64,000 nucleotides of DNA from an uncultured Rubrobacteraceae bacterium (GCA_902806085.1 CADCVH010000106.1:509-64508); one strand, 5' to 3'; positions 49,373 to 57,580 are shown, counted from the stretch's first letter. Translations and numbers: made by a program. The notes: a model not told the origin generated them from the sequence alone.

Positions 49373-49903
49373 ATGAAGGCGCGCTTCTTTGCGGTTATGT
49401 CGGTTTCGGCTTTGTTTCTGGCGGTGATAGCTCCGGCCGTCCTCGCCCAAGACGGCGGACGCGACCGGGACACAAACATCACCATCGTGGACTGCTCGCA
49501 GGTGCAGAACGCCTTCGCGGACCAGGGCCAGTACGGGGACGCGAACGCCGTCGCGGACGACGGGAGCGCCGCGGTGGCGGAGATCTCCCAGGAGCTGGGG
49601 ATCTCACAGGGCCAGGTGAACGCCTGCCTCGGCAACATTGGGAGTGATCCGGGCGGGGAACCCACGGAGCCCACCGAGGTGACGGATGAACCGACCGAGG
49701 TAACGGACGAGCCGACGGAAGAGACGACCGAGGAAACGACCGAAGAGACCACGGTGGTGAACGAGGAGACCACGATAATCATGAACCCGGAGGTCGCGGG
49801 CGAGGGAGAGCTCCCGGAGACGGGCGGCCCGGGCGGCGTCCTCCTGGCGTCCGGCTGCGCCCTGCTCGGCGTCGGCCTGATCCTCAACAGGATCGCCCGC
49901 TAA
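49373..49903 (+). CDS. LPXTG surface protein with a GDANA-ADDGS domain
   Basis: A 176-residue secreted protein. It has a signal peptide (MKARFFAVMSVSALFLAVIA, cleavage near residue 25). Residues about 30-80 form a small domain, VDCSQVQNAF..., QYGDANAVADDGSAAVAEIS and QGQVNACL, with two Cys. A Thr/Glu repeat spacer (TEPTEVTDEPTEVTDEP, TEETTEETT) follows, and a sorting signal LPETG (147-151) with hydrophobic helix and RIAR tail. It should be linked to the cell wall by the sortase encoded 8 bp downstream. A paralogue of the small domain, without LPXTG, lies at 52780-53067. Confidence 0.8.
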   Translation: MKARFFAVMSVSALFLAVIAPAVLAQDGGRDRDTNITIVDCSQVQNAFADQGQYGDANAVADDGSAAVAEISQELGISQGQVNACLGNIGSDPGGEPTEPTEVTDEPTEVTDEPTEETTEETTEETTVVNEETTIIMNPEVAGEGELPETGGPGGVLLASGCALLGVGLILNRIAR

Positions 49904-49910
49904 TCGGCGC

Positions 49911-50852
49911 GTGAGGCGCGCCGCACCACGAGACCCGCTGCTGAGGTTCGGCGCGGCGGCGCTCGCCTTCGCGGTGCTCTTGGCCGCGGCGGTCGCCGCC
50001 TACGCCCTGCTGCGCGAGCGCCCCGCGGAGGCCCCGGTTCCGGCGGTGAAGGCCGCCGAATCCGAGCCCTTGGTCCGCTCCGACCCCGGCGTGGATCCGC
50101 AGAAAGAGCCGACGGTGGCCGCTCCCGAACCCGAGAAGCCCGGGCCCGAGCCAACGCCGCCGCCTAAACCGGACCCCGAGCCCAAGCCGCACCCCCAACC
50201 GGCGCCGGAACGTGCCGCGCCACGGTCTGCCGAGCAACCCGGCCGCCTCCAGCCGACACCCGATCCCGGGCCCCGGCTGGAGGCGGCCGGGCCCACGCCC
50301 GAGCGGCCCGAGTCCCAACCGGAGCCCGAGCCTGGGCCCCAACCGGCAACCCTGCCCGTTTCGGAAGGCGACTGGCCGCTCCCCACCGACGAGCAGATTG
50401 AGGAAACCAGGGAGCCCCGCCGGTACGACCTGCCGCGCGGGGCGATGCTCGGCCTCACCGTCCCGTCCATAGGCCTGTACGACGTGCCCGTGCTGCGCTC
50501 CAATACTCAAAGAGCCCTCGACAACGGCGTCGTACACGCCCGCGGGACGTCCATGCCCTGGTCGGAGACCTCAGAGAAGAACGTCTACCTTGCCGGACAC
50601 AGGCTCGGCTGGCCCGGCACGGGTAGCCATCTGGTCTTCTACCGCCTCAACGAGCTCGGGGAAGGCGACGAGGTCGTGCTGAAGGGCAGGAGCGGCAGGT
50701 ACGCCTACCGGGTAACGGAAGCGTTCGTGGTCGGACCGGAGGACACGTGGGTCATGGGGCGCGTGGTCGGAAAGGACATCCTCACCCTGCAGACCTGCAC
50801 GCCGATTCCCGGGTTCCAGAAGCGTCTTATCGTGCGCGCCGAGCGCGTCTAG
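49911..50852 (+). CDS. Class E-type sortase
   Basis: A 313-residue transpeptidase. It has an N-terminal membrane helix (residues about 12-33), a long Pro/Glu-rich extracellular linker (about 40-150) and a sortase domain with catalytic His230 (YLAGHRLGW), Cys296 (TLQTCTP) and Arg305. The HR-x-G-W and T-L-x-T-C motifs fit actinobacterial class E sortases, which often prefer LAXTG; here the adjacent substrate has LPETG. GTG 49911 follows the substrate gene by 8 bp, so the two form an operon. The enzyme anchors surface proteins or builds cell-wall attachments. Confidence 0.88.
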   Translation: MRRAAPRDPLLRFGAAALAFAVLLAAAVAAYALLRERPAEAPVPAVKAAESEPLVRSDPGVDPQKEPTVAAPEPEKPGPEPTPPPKPDPEPKPHPQPAPERAAPRSAEQPGRLQPTPDPGPRLEAAGPTPERPESQPEPEPGPQPATLPVSEGDWPLPTDEQIEETREPRRYDLPRGAMLGLTVPSIGLYDVPVLRSNTQRALDNGVVHARGTSMPWSETSEKNVYLAGHRLGWPGTGSHLVFYRLNELGEGDEVVLKGRSGRYAYRVTEAFVVGPEDTWVMGRVVGKDILTLQTCTPIPGFQKRLIVRAERV

Positions 50853-51240
50853 GCTTCCGCCGGTCCGACCTCGAAGACGAGAAGGTCCCCCTCCATGGCC
50901 GCCGGGAAGTTTCCCTTCGGGATCTCGTAGTGGCGCACGAACCGGGTGGGGGAGATGGCGACCTGCTTGCTGTTGCCCCGCTTCGTGGTCCTGTACGAGC
51001 GGGGATCGCCCGCCGGCGCCTCCCCGATGCCCACTGCCCTGCGCTGCCGGTCGAAGTGCAGGAAGACGTCCTCGACGTCGCCCAGCATCTCCGTCGCCGC
51101 CCGGTTGACGAGAAGCACCCTGTTGTCCGTGACGGTGACGGCCGCGTTGCCGGCCCCCCCGCGCGGGAGTTGGCGGGCAACGCCCGGGCGTCGAAGAGCT
51201 CGAAGCTCGCGTGCGGTGTTCCGTGCGGCGCATGATGCCG
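50849..51240 (-). pseudogene. Hypothetical protein, frameshifted at a G7 run
   Basis: The first part (HASFELFDARALPANSRAGG, upstream of about 51160) and the second (AGNAAVTVTDNRVLLVNRAA, EMLGDVEDVFLHFDRQRRAVGI, FVRHYEIPKGNFPA) lie in different frames on either side of GGGGGGG at about 51156-51162. An eighth G would join them into a beta-rich protein of about 130 residues. No start codon was identified. Its end overlaps the sortase stop by 4 bp, convergently. Confidence 0.45.
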
Positions 51241-51278
51241 GATGTTAGCACGGGGCGACGGCGGGGCGTTCGGGCCGG

Positions 51279-51671
51279 TTACCGGCCCTCCGGGGGCGGG
51301 GAGATCTGGCGCGCCATGCGGAGCAGGAGCTCCCGGTCCCGCACGCTAAGCATCACGACCTGCTCTAGTATGGCCGCGACCGTGTCGTCTTCGAGCGCGG
51401 CCACGAGCGCCCCGTCCGGAACGCGCCCCGCGTCGCCGCCCCCGCCGAACCAGAGCTCGGGCGGGAAGCCCATGGCCCCCGCTATCGCCTCGAGCTTCGC
51501 GAGGCCGGGGTTCTCGATGCGGCCCTTCTTGAGGTTCGCCACGTAGGAGCGGGTCACCGCCCCGCCGGTGGCGTTCTCCAGGTCTTGGCCGCCCCACTCC
51601 GAGCCGTCGGGCTTGCGGTAGAGCGCGAGGAGACGCGCGAACCTCTCCGAGACGTGTTCCTTGCCGCCCAC
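51279..51671 (-). CDS. XRE-family repressor-like protein
   Basis: A 130-residue protein whose first about 75 residues form a Cro/C1 HTH (ATGGAVTRSYVANLKKGRIENPGLAKLEAIAGAMG in two segments). The rest is helical (AALEDDTVAAILEQVVMLSVRDRELLLRM). GTG 51671 has GGGAGGGA upstream. HTH proteins of this form (SERFARLLALYRKPDGSEW, then WGGQDLE) are common as actinobacterial prophage or conjugative-element regulators. It probably marks the right part of the prophage remnant. Confidence 0.75.
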   Translation of the reverse strand: MGGKEHVSERFARLLALYRKPDGSEWGGQDLENATGGAVTRSYVANLKKGRIENPGLAKLEAIAGAMGFPPELWFGGGGDAGRVPDGALVAALEDDTVAAILEQVVMLSVRDRELLLRMARQISPPPEGR

Positions 51672-52185
51672 TTCCCTCCCCCGGGACCGCCCGTTTAAGC
51701 CGTTGCCGGTCCGTACAAGATACTACACGGCGTCGGAGGGCCTCTTCTCGGCCCTGCGGACGGCGGGTAGGCCCGCGTTGCGGCTTGTCGTGAAGGCCGG
51801 GCCACGACCGGTGTAATGTTGCGGCAGCCCGGCCAGAGAAAAAACATGGGACGGACCCGAGGGGGGCTTGGGCCCGTTCCCGATGTGCCAGGCACCATAC
51901 CGGTCGCGTAGGAGACGGCGCATGAGCCGATCGGCACATTCTTTCGCGAGATCCGACCACCGCGCCACGCATGCTGCCATGCAGCGCTCGGCCTTTGTCG
52001 GCGACGTGCTAAAGGATTCTGAATACCTGGACGTCGAGGATCCGGAAGAGTCGGAACCTGTCTGGCAGGAAGTGCGCCGGGAACGCGCAGAACCGCCACC
52101 CCGGAGACCAAGAAAGGACCGGAGCCCCGTAAGGCCCCGGCCCGTTGTCGTTGCCAGCCCGCTTGCGGGCGCGGTTCTTCGGCCC
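51672..52185. other. Intergenic region
   Basis: No gene is supported in these 514 bp. Near its right end, CCGTAAGG (about 52128) and CCTTACGG (about 52183) with an inner CCCGC-TT-GCGGG form a hairpin at the 3' end of the RTX-like gene, a likely terminator. Confidence 0.4.
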
Positions 52186-52659
52186 TTACGGCCGGCGCAC
52201 CACCCTCTCGCAGTCGCCCGCGACGGCGTCGATGGGCTCCGCCCTCACCGTGTCCCTGCCCGGGCCGCAGTCGATGGCGTCCCTCGAGTTGTCGCCCCTG
52301 GTCGGCGCCCCGCCGTCCCGGTAGCGGCCGTCGTTGATGAAGTCGTCGCCGCGCCCCCCGGAGAGCGCGTCCCTGTCCGGACCCCCGTAGACGCTGTCCG
52401 CGCCCGCCCCGCCGGCGACGGCGTCGTTGCCGACCCCGCGCACGGTGTTCGCGTCGTTGCTGTCGGCGTCCAGGAAGTCCGCGGCGCCCCGGCCGCGGAG
52501 CGCGTCGTCCCCGCCCTTGCCGAACAGGCCGTCGCGGCAATCCGTGCCGGTGAGCACGTCCTTGCCGTTGGTGCCGTTCTCTATCCTGAGCCCCGTCAGG
52601 TGCGCCGCCAGGGCCGGGGCCGCGACCACCAGCGCCATCGCCAGCACCGCCCCCAGCAT
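52186..52659 (-). CDS. Secreted RTX-like calcium-binding repeat protein
   Basis: A 157-residue protein. The signal peptide (MLGAVLAMALVVAAPALA) is followed by hemolysin-type repeats (GGDDALRGRGAADFL, GGAGADSVYGGPDRDALSGG, RGDDFINDG) that bind Ca2+ in a beta-roll. Two Cys near residues 41 and 131 could close the fold. The codons before ATG 52659 read like an in-frame extension (RKKLI) preceded by TAG where an ATG would be expected, so the original N-terminus may have been lost. No secretion ATPase is adjacent; export is probably via Sec. Confidence 0.7.
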   Translation of the reverse strand: MLGAVLAMALVVAAPALAAHLTGLRIENGTNGKDVLTGTDCRDGLFGKGGDDALRGRGAADFLDADSNDANTVRGVGNDAVAGGAGADSVYGGPDRDALSGGRGDDFINDGRYRDGGAPTRGDNSRDAIDCGPGRDTVRAEPIDAVAGDCERVVRRP

Positions 52660-52729
52660 GATCAGCTTCTTCCTCTATCCAACCCCTTCCGTTCCGTTGG
52701 TCTTGCCCGTCGCACAAGGTTTCGTGGCG

Positions 52730-52759
52730 GGGGCCGGGGCCCCGAAGGACCCCGGCCCC
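52730..52759. terminator. Perfect 10-bp stem terminator-like hairpin
   Basis: GGGGCCGGGG (52730-52739) pairs with CCCCGGCCCC (52750-52759), 20 bp beyond the stop of the 52780-53067 gene on the minus strand. Confidence 0.55.
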
Positions 52760-52779
52760 GTAGAGAGCCCTGCCGCGCG

Positions 52780-53067
52780 TTAGTCTACGAAGAAGAACCC
52801 GTCGACGCCGCCGTTGAACTGGTTCTGGGTGATGCTCAGGCTCTGGTCGATCCCGGCCGCCGCGAAGCTGCCGTCGTCGGCCGCCGCGTTGGCATCGCCC
52901 GTGTTCACCTGCAGGCCGGCGGCCACCTGGAACTGCGAAGCGTCCACGAACTGGGCGGTGAAGTTCCCGTCGTCGCCGTCGTCGGTGATTATCGCCTGCG
53001 CGGAGGCCGGGGAGGTGGCGGCGAGCATCAGCAGGGCCATCGTCCCCGTAGCAACCAGTTTCTTCAT
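52780..53067 (-). CDS. Small secreted protein with a GDANA-ADDGS domain
   Basis: AAGGAGAGAAG directly precedes ATG 53067. The 95-residue product has a signal peptide (MKKLVATGTMALLMLAATSPASA) and one domain: VDASQFQVAAGLQ, NTGDANAAADDGSFAAAGID and SLSITQNQFNGGVDG. The same V-D-x-S-Q-x-Q...G-D-A-N-A-x-A-D-D-G-S...Q-x-Q-x-N pattern is in the LPXTG protein at 49373, but here Cys are replaced by Ala/Gly and no anchor is present. Alternating Gln/Asn-rich strands suggest a self-associating surface protein; this is an inference. Confidence 0.65.
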   Translation of the reverse strand: MKKLVATGTMALLMLAATSPASAQAIITDDGDDGNFTAQFVDASQFQVAAGLQVNTGDANAAADDGSFAAAGIDQSLSITQNQFNGGVDGFFFVD

Positions 53068-53216
53068 CTTCTCTCCTTTGTTCGGGGGCCCCGTTTTGGC
53101 CCACGTTTGCTGTGCCACTTATTGTTACGGTGCCGCAGACGCCGCGTATCACCCAAACGTCGTATTTTTCAAGCGCCGGTGAGGGGGCGGGAGGTCTCTT
53201 GTTGCCCGCGGTCCGC

Positions 53217-53400
53217 GCCCGCCGATCATGGTCGGGGGAACCATAGAGCGCGCTATCTCGACCGCCTCACGCGCGATCAGGGAGTACCCCGCGTAGCCCA
53301 TCGCCGAGATCACCCCGAGCTCCTTCTCGAGGCGCGAGCGCAGCTCCGCCCGCGAGGGGAACGCGTCGGGCTCCCCTCGGAACGTGGCGGGGTAGAGCTT
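53217..53400 (-). pseudogene. DnaE (DNA polymerase III alpha / DnaE2) fragment
   Basis: The stretch [20 protein letters not shown] followed by [14 protein letters not shown] matches the start of the DnaE polymerase core (R-L-E-Y-E-L-x-V-I-x-x-M-G-F-x-G-Y-F-L-I-V). Nothing else of this roughly 1,100-residue protein is present. It abuts the P-type ATPase fragment at about 53405, so both were joined by rearrangement. Confidence 0.5.
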
Positions 53401-53414
53401 CTTCCCATCAGGCG

Positions 53415-53591
53415 ACCACGCTGCGCGACGGTGGGCGCGTCCCGGTCTCGGCCGACGACCTGATCCTCGGCGACGTGGTGCTCCTCGGGGCGGGGGACCA
53501 AGTGCCGGCCGACGCCAGGGTCCTCGCCTCCAAGGGCCTGCAGGTGGACGAGTCGGCGCTGACGGGAGAGTCCGTGCTTTCGGTACCATGG
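53415..53591 (+). pseudogene. P-type cation ATPase fragment (actuator domain)
   Basis: The 59 codons [37 protein letters not shown] and [13 protein letters not shown] are the actuator segment of P-type ATPases, including the TGES motif. The phosphorylation domain and membrane helices are absent. It is directly adjacent to the DnaE fragment in the opposite direction. Confidence 0.6.
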
Positions 53592-53619
53592 CGGCTCGCG
53601 CCTACGGGGAGGAACGCCG

Positions 53620-53991
53620 ATGGACGGGAACGAACGGCCCCCCCGACCGGGTCGTGGGCGGGCGCCTCGGCCGGCGTTCTGGCTGCTGACGAGGCGCCGC
53701 CGCGGTCGGACGGAGGTGCTGGCGGCGGAACTCGTCGTCGGTGCGAGGGCGCTGGCGGTCTTCAGCTTCTCCGAGGAGGCCCGGCTGTTCGTCGGGCTCG
53801 GCCCCCTGGAGGGGGCCGGCTGGCGTGCCGCAAAGATCGGGGCGGGAGAACTCGCTTCCTTGCTGCTCGGTCCCTTGAGGGGCGTGGAGCGCGTGGCCCT
53901 CGACCCGTTGCCGGGAGTCGGCCTCGAGCCGGCGAACCGTCTGGTGTGCCTGAGTCGGGAAGGCTTCCTGGACCTCCTCCTGAACGGGTAG
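53620..53991 (+). CDS. Hypothetical protein
   Basis: GGGGAGGA lies a few nt before ATG 53620. The 123-residue product is basic at its N-terminus ([12 protein letters not shown]) and then alternates short strands and helices ([41 protein letters not shown]). No family was recognised. A strong hairpin directly follows the stop, supporting an expressed gene. Confidence 0.5.
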   Translation: MDGNERPPRPGRGRAPRPAFWLLTRRRRGRTEVLAAELVVGARALAVFSFSEEARLFVGLGPLEGAGWRAAKIGAGELASLLLGPLRGVERVALDPLPGVGLEPANRLVCLSREGFLDLLLNG

Positions 53992-53992
53992 T

Positions 53993-54021
53993 TTCCCCGC
54001 CGGTCCCGGACCGGCGGGGAA
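53993..54021 (+). terminator. Terminator hairpin
   Basis: TTCCCCGCCGGT pairs with ACCGGCGGGGAA immediately after the 53991 stop; the stem is 12 bp or longer. Confidence 0.65.
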
Positions 54022-54159
54022 GGGGATGCTCGATTCATCGGCTTTTCGGCCTGCTCCGCGCCTCGACCTGCGATCCTCGAATAAGGGGCCTGCCGGTTTA
54101 CTTTCTCGCGTCGAAACGTACGTACGCCCGTCCGATCGGAAGCGCAAGGAGGACCCCGC

Positions 54160-54714
54160 ATGACCACCACGATCCCTCGTCGGCTGGCCGTCGTAGGTTA
54201 CGCTAGCCTGGCCCTCACTGTCTCTGTCATCATGGCCGGCTGTGCCGCCGGCCCGGAGCAGGCAGGGGGAACGAGCCGACCTGCCGAGGCTGCCCGGGAG
54301 GCGGCCCCCGAAACCTCCGCGCCACCGGCGGCCGGTCGCGGGGCCGAGGAGCCCACCGCCGCGAGGCGCGGCGACCGGGCCGACGAGGGGGAGAACACGG
54401 CGCTGATCGAGGCCGCCGAACGCGGCGAGGCGGGGGCGGTCCGGCGGCTGCTGGGGGAGGGCGCGAGCGTTCGCGCCCGCGACGCTAACGGCCGCACGGC
54501 GCTCGTCGCGGCGGCGTTCGGCAACCACCTGGGGGCGGCGGAGGCGCTGATCGAGGCCGGGGCCGACGTGAACGCCAAGGACGAGACCGAGCAGAGCGCC
54601 TACCTCATCTCCAGGAGCGAGGTCGGCGACGCCCCCCGCCTCCTCGGGTTGACCCTGAGAAACGGCGCGCACGTGGGGAGCCTGGACTCCTACGACGGCA
54701 CCGAAGCCAGGTAG
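54160..54714 (+). CDS. Ankyrin-repeat lipoprotein, C-terminally truncated
   Basis: A 184-residue protein. The signal peptide ends in a lipobox (IMAGC, Cys about 27), so it is attached to the membrane by lipid. After an Ala/Pro-rich linker come ankyrin repeats ([41 protein letters not shown]). The third unit ([19 protein letters not shown]) breaks off where the next repeat should begin, at the junction with a recombinase fragment on the other strand. Related proteins usually have four or more repeats, so the gene was probably cut by a recombination event. Confidence 0.65.
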   Translation: MTTTIPRRLAVVGYASLALTVSVIMAGCAAGPEQAGGTSRPAEAAREAAPETSAPPAAGRGAEEPTAARRGDRADEGENTALIEAAERGEAGAVRRLLGEGASVRARDANGRTALVAAAFGNHLGAAEALIEAGADVNAKDETEQSAYLISRSEVGDAPRLLGLTLRNGAHVGSLDSYDGTEAR

Positions 54715-54857
54715 CCGAGAAACAGGCTCACCCGCGTCGCGTAGGCCCTCCTCGTGTTCGCCGACAGCGGCTGGCGCGCCAGCCAGCCCCCGTACTCGCC
54801 CCGCACCCTCTCCAGACGCGCCGGCAGCGCGGCCTTGCCCCCGAAACCGCCCCCCAT
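54690..54857 (-). pseudogene. Tyrosine recombinase, N-terminal SAM-like fragment
   Basis: From ATG 54857: [39 protein letters not shown], the core-binding domain of XerC/D-like recombinases, then a TAG 55 codons in. The catalytic domain is gone. It ends inside the ankyrin gene's last codons. A dif-like site lies about 90 bp upstream. Confidence 0.55.
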
Positions 54858-54871
54858 GACCGCCGCTCCTT

Positions 54872-54968
54872 GTTATCGGAACCAGAAAACCGGGCCCAAG
54901 GATAGCAAAACCTCGCGTTATCGGAAGTAGGATGTCCTTTCCAGTTCCATTAATGTTTGTTATCGGAA
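54872..54968 (+). repeat. GTTATCGGAA direct repeats
   Basis: GTTATCGGAA occurs at 54872, 54917 and 54959, 45 and 42 bp apart; the first and third extend to GTTATCGGAACCAGA. They lie upstream of the recombinase fragment and could be its accessory binding sites. Confidence 0.5.
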
Positions 54969-54970
54969 CC
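54943..54970. other. dif-like 11-6-11 recombination core site
   Basis: AGTTCCATTAA, a 6-bp spacer (TGTTTG) and TTATCGGAACC form two imperfect inverted 11-bp arms (GTTCC/GGAAC outer parts exact). This is the architecture of Xer/tyrosine-recombinase crossover sites. Confidence 0.4.
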
Positions 54971-55001
54971 AGATCCAAGGTCGTCGGGATTTAACCGTCT
55001 A

Positions 55002-55883
55002 CTACCCATGCCCCGACTTGTTGATGAGCTCGCTGGTGACCCATCGTGCGACGTTTTCGGGGTATGGGGCGGGCAATCCCAGGACGACGTGCCGGAAGCC
55101 GGCGTCGACGGCTTCGGAGATCGCGTTTCGGGTGTCGCCGGGGTGGTCGTAGGAGACGGGTAGGACGATGGATCTGGTGATCGAGGCGGGATCGCGCCCG
55201 ATCTCGGCGCAGAAGCGGTCCATCAGGGCGCCCCGACGAGCGGCGTCCCCGATGTCGCCGCCGGGGATGTTCCACACGTCGGCGTGCTCGGCGACCACGC
55301 GCAGCGTGGCGGTAGAGCGTCCGCCGATGAGGATCGGTGGGTGGGGGCGCTGGACGGGTTTGGGGTTGCAGAACGCCCCGGTGAGGTGGTGGTAGGCGCC
55401 GTCGAAGTCGAACGGTTCGGCCTCGGCCCACAACCGCCGGACGACCGTGCACGCCTCGGCGAGGCTTCCCACGGCGTGGGCGGCGTCGTGGAAGGGCAGG
55501 CCGTGCGCCTCGTACTCGCGCCGGGCCGCGGGGTGGCCTGGTCGTGAGCCCGCGCCGATGCCGAAGTCGAGCCGCCCGCCGGAGACGACGTCGACGGTCG
55601 CGGCGATCTTGGCCAGCATCGCGGGCGGTCGGAAGCGGTTGCTGGTCACCATCAGCCCGAGGCGCAGCCGTTCGGTCTGCGCGGCGAGGGCCGAGAGCAG
55701 CGTCCAGCCTTCGAAGGTCGGCCCGTTCGGGTCGCCGCCGATCGGCATGAGGTGGTCGAACAGCCACGCGTGCTCGATCTCGGGGATCGCGTCCGCCTCC
55801 CGCCAGACCCGCAGGACGTCGTGGTAGTCGACCTGTGATGGGGCGGTCATTATCCCGAAGCTTGGTTGATGCGTGTCTGACAT
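55002..55883 (-). CDS. LLM-class F420-dependent oxidoreductase
   Basis: A 293-residue luciferase-like protein of the F420-associated type: IEHAWLFDHLMPIGGDPNGP near the start, LRLGLMVTSNRFRPPAMLAK, VVSGGRLDFGIGAGSRP, and PPILIGGRSTATLRVVAEHAD. The DHL-M-P-I-G-G and N-R-F-R-P-P-A patterns fit F420-dependent members. The substrate is unknown. ATG 55883 follows GAGGGGCCC. It lies 90 bp from the downstream end of the hydrolase gene at 55974 on the same strand. Confidence 0.82.
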   Translation of the reverse strand: MSDTHQPSFGIMTAPSQVDYHDVLRVWREADAIPEIEHAWLFDHLMPIGGDPNGPTFEGWTLLSALAAQTERLRLGLMVTSNRFRPPAMLAKIAATVDVVSGGRLDFGIGAGSRPGHPAARREYEAHGLPFHDAAHAVGSLAEACTVVRRLWAEAEPFDFDGAYHHLTGAFCNPKPVQRPHPPILIGGRSTATLRVVAEHADVWNIPGGDIGDAARRGALMDRFCAEIGRDPASITRSIVLPVSYDHPGDTRNAISEAVDAGFRHVVLGLPAPYPENVARWVTSELINKSGHG

Positions 55884-55973
55884 GGGCCCCTCAGTCCTTC
55901 CGTTTGCGTCTGTGGTCTTCTTCCCGGCGTCATAGCCACGCGAGCTCCGTCCCGACGGTATCGACGGCGCCCC

Positions 55974-56987
55974 TCACCAGAGATCGACTGCCCGCCCCTC
56001 ACCGGCGTCGAGCCGGTAAGGGGGCGCGCGGTGCGCTTCTCGGCGCTTCACTTCGATTCGGCCCGGTGGATCGGTGCTCTCCATCAACTCGGCGCTCGCC
56101 ACGGGCCAACTGGGGTCTGCGGGGTAGAGCGCACTACGAAGGTAGGCCCACGTGAGCCGCTGGATCAGGGCGACCCGTTCGGGGTTCTCGTCCGTGGTTT
56201 CCGTGACGGTGTACCCGGGGATGCCGCCGAGCGAGTGTTCTGCCCCGAACAGGGTGAGCAGGCTCTTGGGGCCCGGGCTCAAGAAGTACGGGTCCGTGAA
56301 CCAGTCCGGCCCCCGGGTGGACAGCGCGGACTGGTCGTGATCCCCCGCGACCACCAGGGTCGGCGTCGTCATGCCCGCGAAGCTCGGGTTCATGAAGGGG
56401 AGGTGCTCGGCCGCGAACGGGGTCAGGTCGGCTCCGCCCTTGCCGGTCGTGGAGAACAGCACGCCCGCTTTGATACGGGAGTCGGACATGTCCTCTCCCG
56501 GTTCGCCGTCGGAATCGAGGACCCGCGCGCCCAGCAGCACGCTCACCGTCTGGCCGCCCCAGGAGTGTCCGGCTGCCGCGATGCGGCTTCGATCGAGGCG
56601 CCCACCGAGACCGGGAACGGAAGCTTCGATGGGATCCAGCCGGTCGAGGATGCGCTCCAAATCCCCGACCCGGAAACGCCAGATCTCTGGGAAACGCGGA
56701 TCATCGGGCGTGACGTTCAGCGTCCGCGAGTCGAGATGGGTTGGCTGGATCACCACGAAGCCGCGAGCGGCCCAGAAATCGACGAGCGGGGCGTAGCCCT
56801 CCAGCGACCAGCCGAAGCCGTGAGAGAAAACGATAACGGGCAACTCGTGCCCCGTCGCCGGCGCGGACACCCGCACTTGCAGATCCTCACCGCGACCCGG
56901 GGCTGACAGCACCACCGGCTTCACCGAGACGACCGGAGTGGGCGCACTGATGGCCACGGCCGTATGCGCCATGTTTGATTCGCTCAT
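55974..56987 (-). CDS. Alpha/beta hydrolase (PAF-acetylhydrolase/chlorophyllase-like)
   Basis: A 337-residue serine hydrolase. VIVFSHGFGWSLEGYAPLV provides the oxyanion region, AAAGHSWGGQT the nucleophile Ser (about 150), VVAGDHDQSAL the acid region and FGAEHSLGG the His. This matches dienelactone-hydrolase / PAF-AH-like enzymes. No signal peptide is evident. Located downstream of the broken aldo/keto reductase gene on the same strand, so it may once have been part of a TetR-controlled unit. Confidence 0.82.
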   Translation of the reverse strand: MSESNMAHTAVAISAPTPVVSVKPVVLSAPGRGEDLQVRVSAPATGHELPVIVFSHGFGWSLEGYAPLVDFWAARGFVVIQPTHLDSRTLNVTPDDPRFPEIWRFRVGDLERILDRLDPIEASVPGLGGRLDRSRIAAAGHSWGGQTVSVLLGARVLDSDGEPGEDMSDSRIKAGVLFSTTGKGGADLTPFAAEHLPFMNPSFAGMTTPTLVVAGDHDQSALSTRGPDWFTDPYFLSPGPKSLLTLFGAEHSLGGIPGYTVTETTDENPERVALIQRLTWAYLRSALYPADPSWPVASAELMESTDPPGRIEVKRREAHRAPPYRLDAGEGRAVDLW

Positions 56988-57057
56988 AGGAAGACTTTCC
57001 TTTCACTCTTCGCAGGGTCGAGGCCGAGCGGTTGGATGTACGTCCGCGCGTGCGCCG

Positions 57058-57580
57058 TCAGCGGCGCCGCAGTGACGGGTCGAGCAGGGCGGGCGTGGCG
57101 TCGAATTTCTCGTGCGCGGCGAGGTCGACACCGGGGGCGACGATCGCGTCGATTGCGTCGAGCCTGGCGCGGTTGGAGTAGATAGAAGCGTCGAAGCGTT
57201 CCGGCATGAAGGTCGAGCGGTTCGTGCCGACTTCCTGACCCTCGCGGATCGCCCCCGACAGCCACCCCGAGGCCAAGGGCAGGCTGTCGTCGAGCGCGGT
57301 GATGAGCCAGCGGCGCGAGCTGCCCTGGTGGTTGGGCTCATCGCCCATCGGCATGTTCGCCTTGGTCGCGAGCACGACGTCCTTGCGTCGCCCGGCGATG
57401 GCCTCGCCAACCATCTCCCCGGACTGGCCACCGCTGTACATGTCGACGGTCTCGATGAGGTTGATCCCGGCTCCAAGGGCATCGTCCTGGGTGGTGCGTC
57501 CGATCTCTGGCCGAAGTTCATCGCGCCGAGCACGAGGGAACTGACCTGGACACCGGTGCGGCCAAAGTGCGGTATCGCAT
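57058..57580 (-). pseudogene. Aldo/keto reductase with internal deletions and frameshifts
   Basis: ATG 57580 has AAGGAGG upstream, but the sequence then needs frame changes to read FGRTGVQVSSLVLGAMNFG and EIGRTTQDDALGAGINLIET. Segments MYSGGQSGEMVGEAIAGRR and VVLATKANMPMGDEPNHQGSS are normal AKR. Then RRWLITALDDSL jumps to PLASGWLSG (about 115 residues missing) and RARLDA jumps to IDAIVAPGVDLAAHEK (about 55 missing). Under 190 of about 330 residues remain. The promoter region and operator to the TetR gene are intact, suggesting recent decay. Confidence 0.7.

Larger units (their letters stand above)
41511..51671. mobile_element. Decayed prophage-like region
   Basis: Tail-protein end, SNase-like, endolysin, P-loop kinase, HNH endonuclease, holin-like protein, several tiny phage-type genes and a terminal XRE repressor lie here in two strand blocks. 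Head, portal and terminase genes are absent, and several genes are frameshifted or interrupted. The right boundary is uncertain; the sortase/LPXTG pair may be host genes. Confidence 0.6.

Noticed and set aside
54872-54968. CRISPR-like array from three GTTATCGGAA repeats
   Set aside because: Repeats are only 10-15 bp and imperfect, with three copies and no cas genes; recombinase binding sites fit better.
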